DNA from: Gammaproteobacteria bacterium HGW-Gammaproteobacteria-11
GTDB lineage: Bacteria > Pseudomonadota > Gammaproteobacteria > Pseudomonadales > Pseudomonadaceae
Length of the DNA: 64,000 bases
NCBI GenBank assembly: GCA_002840055.1
Contig: PGZJ01000004.1
Coordinates: forward strand, 47,236-111,235
Reading direction: 5' to 3'
Numbering within the stretch: the stretch's first letter is position 1; each line of letters starts with the position of its first letter. Both the position numbers and the translations under genes were made by a program. Shown here in pieces: positions 61,242-64,000 of this stretch. The notes beneath the pieces are model-generated. The model had not been told where the DNA came from. It saw nothing but the letters and a program-made list of their open reading frames with translations, and did not search any database.

Positions 61242-62933
61242 ATGTTTAATGCCTACCCGTTAAACACGGTACCGCTGAACGGGTTGGCGGTGACTGATGC
61301 CGCTGAGCCGGTGCCTGTGGTGCAGGGCGGCTCTTTTGCCTGGAGCCTGGTTTTGTACCTGGGCGGTGAGGATTACACCGACCGCCTGACGGGTGCGCTG
61401 CGGGTGATGCGCGCAGAGGATGGTGACAGCGTATTCAGCTTTGCGTTGTGGCTGGGGCCAGACCCTGTAGACGTGGCGGCCTTTACCGGTGCGCCGGTGT
61501 ATATGGATTTTGTGGTGCAGGGTGATCCGCAGGTAAGCGTGCGGCGGTTTACCGGCTACCTGGTGCAGCCTGAGTTTGATGTGCTCAGCCGTGTGCTGGT
61601 ATGCGAGGCGACCACGCGTTTGGCCGCCAGCGTAGAGGCCATGGAGTTTGACGCCATTGACCTGCTGGTAGGTGGCTGGTGGTCTGCTGATGTGTTTGAG
61701 GCCCGTGAGGGTCGCAGCCGTTGGGACTACGCACAAGAGCGCCTGAGCACCCGCGCTGCCAGTTTGAACGTAACCATGCAGGGCGCACCGCGCATTACGC
61801 CGTGGCACCCGGCGGGCATCAGCTACAGCTTTGGCCCTGGCACTACTGTGTACCAGAGCCTGGACGTGGCGCTGGCCTCGCTGGTGGATACCGTGAACGT
61901 GGTTGAGCTTGAGCTGGACTATCGCTATTCGCGGTACCGCCAGCGGTCACAAAACTACACGTGGCGCCACCCGGCCAATACCTTTGAGTTTTGGCGCATG
62001 GACTCCACCGAGCTACCCGACATACCCATGGTTATAGAGGCTGTGGAGTCGGCTGGCTGGTTTGTAACCTCGGCAGCTTGGTATCGCCTGCCCGGCGATC
62101 TGCCAGACCTGCCTAGCCCTTGGTACAACAAAAACACTGATTTGCTGCTGGGTTGTGACGTGGGCGCCAGTTTGCGCTGGAGCCAGCGCGTGATAGAGGC
62201 CTACCGCCTGAGGGTGGAGGTTACCGCCGCCGTGGATGCGGTAGGCGAGGTGATAAAGCGCAACAGGGTGGTGCTGGATACCGACACAGACACGGATCGC
62301 ATTTGGGAATCTACGCGCTTTGGTGTGGCAACTGAGGCGGGTGATGATCCGGTAGATGCACTACCCCGGCGCGACCAGGTCCGGCTTGATGCTGCCGTGT
62401 CCACGGCACTGCGCCGGGCCTCTGTTGAGCTGCTGTCAGCGCAGCGTGGCAACCGCGTGACGTGGCAGGTGCCATTGGCTCACGCCCTGGGCGTTGACCT
62501 TGGCCAGCGCCTGAGCCTGAGTGATGAGGCCAGCATTACCGGCACGGTGGTAGAGCTGAACGATGATCTGGACATTGAAACCGGCGCCGCTCTGCTGACC
62601 ATAACCTTGGCCGTTAGCCGCGGTGCCAGTGCGGCAGTGGCCGATCCGTTGGTTGTGCCGGCGGCGCCTGAGTTTGTTGATGACTTTTCGCCTGGTGTGA
62701 CAGTCGCCCAGCCCACGCAGTTGGGTCTACGCGCAGATAGCCCGCTGTATGACCCTGAGTTGCCCGGCTTTGCTGGGCCTTACTCTATTGGCAATGGTGA
62801 CCCCGCGCTGCGTTACCCACGGCGCTTTGCCCTGGACACCCCTGAAATACCGGCACAGTGGCGCGATGAAAACACCGCAGAGCAGCTGGTGGTGTACCGC
62901 GTGGCGCCGCCGGTTGATGAGCTGGAGATTTGA
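61242..62933 (+). CDS. Tail tip/baseplate protein, hypothetical
   Basis: The 563-residue protein begins with a beta-rich domain (PVVQGGSFAWSLVLYLGGEDYTDRLTGALRV, FSFALWLGPDPVDVAAFTGAPVYMDFVVQG) and has a long middle of tail-hub type. It lies in the place of the tail hub/tail-associated lysozyme genes. No lysozyme motif is visible. The start has no strong ribosome site; it comes three bases after the previous gene. Confidence 0.6.
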   Translation: MFNAYPLNTVPLNGLAVTDAAEPVPVVQGGSFAWSLVLYLGGEDYTDRLTGALRVMRAEDGDSVFSFALWLGPDPVDVAAFTGAPVYMDFVVQGDPQVSVRRFTGYLVQPEFDVLSRVLVCEATTRLAASVEAMEFDAIDLLVGGWWSADVFEAREGRSRWDYAQERLSTRAASLNVTMQGAPRITPWHPAGISYSFGPGTTVYQSLDVALASLVDTVNVVELELDYRYSRYRQRSQNYTWRHPANTFEFWRMDSTELPDIPMVIEAVESAGWFVTSAAWYRLPGDLPDLPSPWYNKNTDLLLGCDVGASLRWSQRVIEAYRLRVEVTAAVDAVGEVIKRNRVVLDTDTDTDRIWESTRFGVATEAGDDPVDALPRRDQVRLDAAVSTALRRASVELLSAQRGNRVTWQVPLAHALGVDLGQRLSLSDEASITGTVVELNDDLDIETGAALLTITLAVSRGASAAVADPLVVPAAPEFVDDFSPGVTVAQPTQLGLRADSPLYDPELPGFAGPYSIGNGDPALRYPRRFALDTPEIPAQWRDENTAEQLVVYRVAPPVDELEI

Positions 62934-62935
62934 GC

Positions 62936-63412
62936 ATGACGACAGGATCAGACGAGCGTAAAGCCGGCATTCGTGATCGGTTAAATGATCGCAGTAGTGG
63001 CATCAGAAGCAACCTGCAAGAGCGCTCAGACAACATTCAATCAGAGCTGAACTCCCGGCATGTGCGGTTGCGCGGCGGGTTGTTTGATGACCTGGTGGAT
63101 ATCATGCCACCCCCACGCCAACCCCCACGCCTACCGCGTGAGGAACCACGCGGGGGTATACCTGCACGCCGGGGGTATAACGAGGTGAACCTGCAGCCGG
63201 GGCAGGGTGGTACGGGCGGCGGTATTGCCAGTCCTCTGACCGAGGGGCTGGCTGGTGTGCCGCAGCTTGAGCGCACGTACCACCCTTTCAGCAGCTTTGT
63301 TTACGCCAATGACTTTGCTATTGCCGTGGCCATTCGCCCGCTGGAGTCGCTAAAGATGTATGACGCCAACGGTGATTTGGTGGTGCTTAACTTTGCTGAC
63401 CCACAGGTGTAG
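62936..63412 (+). CDS. Tail-region hypothetical protein, Pro/Arg-rich
   Basis: The 158-residue protein has a charged helix (ERKAGIRDRLNDRSSGIRSNLQERSDNIQSELNSRHVR), a Pro/Arg-rich linker (PPPRQPPRLPREEPRGG) and a folded C-terminus. The linker suggests a flexible tether. Function unknown. GGAG precedes ATG 62936; an earlier TTG is less likely. Confidence 0.6.
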   Translation: MTTGSDERKAGIRDRLNDRSSGIRSNLQERSDNIQSELNSRHVRLRGGLFDDLVDIMPPPRQPPRLPREEPRGGIPARRGYNEVNLQPGQGGTGGGIASPLTEGLAGVPQLERTYHPFSSFVYANDFAIAVAIRPLESLKMYDANGDLVVLNFADPQV

Positions 63413-63414
63413 CC

Positions 63415-64000
63415 ATGTTTGATGATCGCTTTACCTGGCACATGCCTGGGCAGATCAGCCACTTTGGTTTGCCGTGGCATGGACTGGCTTTGCAGTCGGC
63501 ACCGCAGGTGCCCAGCCAGCAGTACATTCTGACGTTGCCTAATGCTCGGCAGTTGCCAGTGGGCTTTGCGCCGGTGGCAGGGCATGGCGGTATTAGCGGG
63601 GCCAGTTACCGCTACAAGGACCCGCGCGCTTACGTGCCAGAGCTGGACCCTGTTGAGCAGGCGCAGGCTGATGAGGCAGGGGCGGTCTGGCGTGCAGACA
63701 TGCTCATGCCATACCGCTACGGGACTACGGGTACCAACAGCATTGTGCTGATGTATTTTGACGGCACACAGGGCTGGCGTATCAACTTTACCAACCAGCT
63801 GTTAGCTGAACCCACGCTGCAGGTGCGCGGTACCTTGACGCTCGGATTGCCGCAGACCTTTCCCGCAGACCCGCCGCTGTATACCAGCGCGGTGAACTCG
63901 CTGAATGCGCTGCCCGCGTATCGATCTGCCTTGGCAGGTGTGGCGCTTGGCTGGACTGTGCTGGATGCCACCGAGCAGGGCGATCGCATTCTGATTGGCA
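63415..64000 (+). CDS. Tail-tip protein, 5' part only (runs off the window)
   Basis: An open frame starts at ATG 63415, two bases after the previous stop, and stays open for 195 codons to the window edge. It begins MFDDRFTWHMPGQISHFGLPW and has a beta-rich, aromatic composition. The place, after tail-hub genes, fits a tail fibre or receptor-binding protein, but the C-terminal part is not seen. Confidence 0.75.
   Translation, partial: MFDDRFTWHMPGQISHFGLPWHGLALQSAPQVPSQQYILTLPNARQLPVGFAPVAGHGGISGASYRYKDPRAYVPELDPVEQAQADEAGAVWRADMLMPYRYGTTGTNSIVLMYFDGTQGWRINFTNQLLAEPTLQVRGTLTLGLPQTFPADPPLYTSAVNSLNALPAYRSALAGVALGWTVLDATEQGDRILIG

Larger units (their letters stand above)
33220..64000. mobile_element. 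Siphovirus-type prophage, left end to beyond window
   Basis: From the tRNA-Arg 3' end to the right window edge all genes are phage-like: a leftward early operon, divergent CI/Cro, replication, a lysis region, an HK97-type head module and a tail module in standard order. The right attachment site and integrase are not in the window. It carries a diversity-generating retroelement. Genes look intact, so a functional or recently active lysogen is plausible but cannot be shown. Confidence 0.95.

Overview
The window is a chromosomal segment of a pseudomonad with a siphovirus-type prophage inserted at a tRNA gene. Gene order such as minC-minD-minE next to an rluA-family gene and apeB, argR-aruC-aruF-aruG followed by alaS-lysC-rsmA/csrA-tRNA-Ser-tRNA-Arg, plus amrZ and a CcoM-like peptide with an ANR-type box, points to Pseudomonadaceae. 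A Na+-pumping oxaloacetate decarboxylase (oadG-oadA-oadB) would fit a marine or halophilic lineage such as Halopseudomonas; that last step is inference.

Host part (1-33.2 kb): a periplasmic solute-binding protein, the tail-specific protease Prc, a quinone oxidoreductase, aminopeptidase ApeB, a pseudouridine synthase, the Min division-site system, a lipid A acyltransferase and a patatin phospholipase, the RNA polymerase recycling factor RapA, small pseudomonad proteins including a probable cbb3 oxidase subunit, a tRNA-modifying DTW enzyme, an SDR and a thiolase, the arginine succinyltransferase regulator and first genes (without aruD/B/E at the usual place), a glutathione peroxidase, alaS, lysC, csrA, two tRNAs, mgtE, oadGAB and amrZ.

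Prophage part (about 33.2 kb to beyond the right edge): the left end is a tRNA-Arg(CCT) gene whose 3' acceptor strand no longer pairs fully with its 5' strand, followed by a strong bidirectional terminator. A long leftward operon runs from a promoter at about 41.0 kb down to 33.3 kb. A CI-type S24 repressor and a divergent Cro lie at 42-43 kb, with related operator-like sequences at both the cI-cro gap and the leftward promoter. Rightward follow a CII-like regulator, a DksA/TraR zinc finger, a primase-helicase, a probable origin with iterons, a possible late regulator, holin, HNH nuclease, P27-type terminase, HK97-type portal, protease and capsid, neck proteins, tail tube, a probable moron, tail chaperones with a -1 frameshift site, tape measure and tail-tip genes. 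The window ends inside a tail gene. No integrase is visible.

The most notable system is a complete diversity-generating retroelement (DGR) at 34.6-37.7 kb inside the leftward operon: reverse transcriptase, Avd accessory protein, one 102-bp template repeat and two target genes with DUF1566/C-type-lectin-like C-termini. Both variable repeats differ from the template only where the template has adenine in the coding sense (15 of 15 differences in VR1, 11 of 11 in VR2), and each is followed by a perfect GC-rich hairpin. The targets are small proteins encoded next to the RT in the early/lysogenic operon rather than tail-fibre genes, and a cysteine-containing protein is translationally coupled to the RT.
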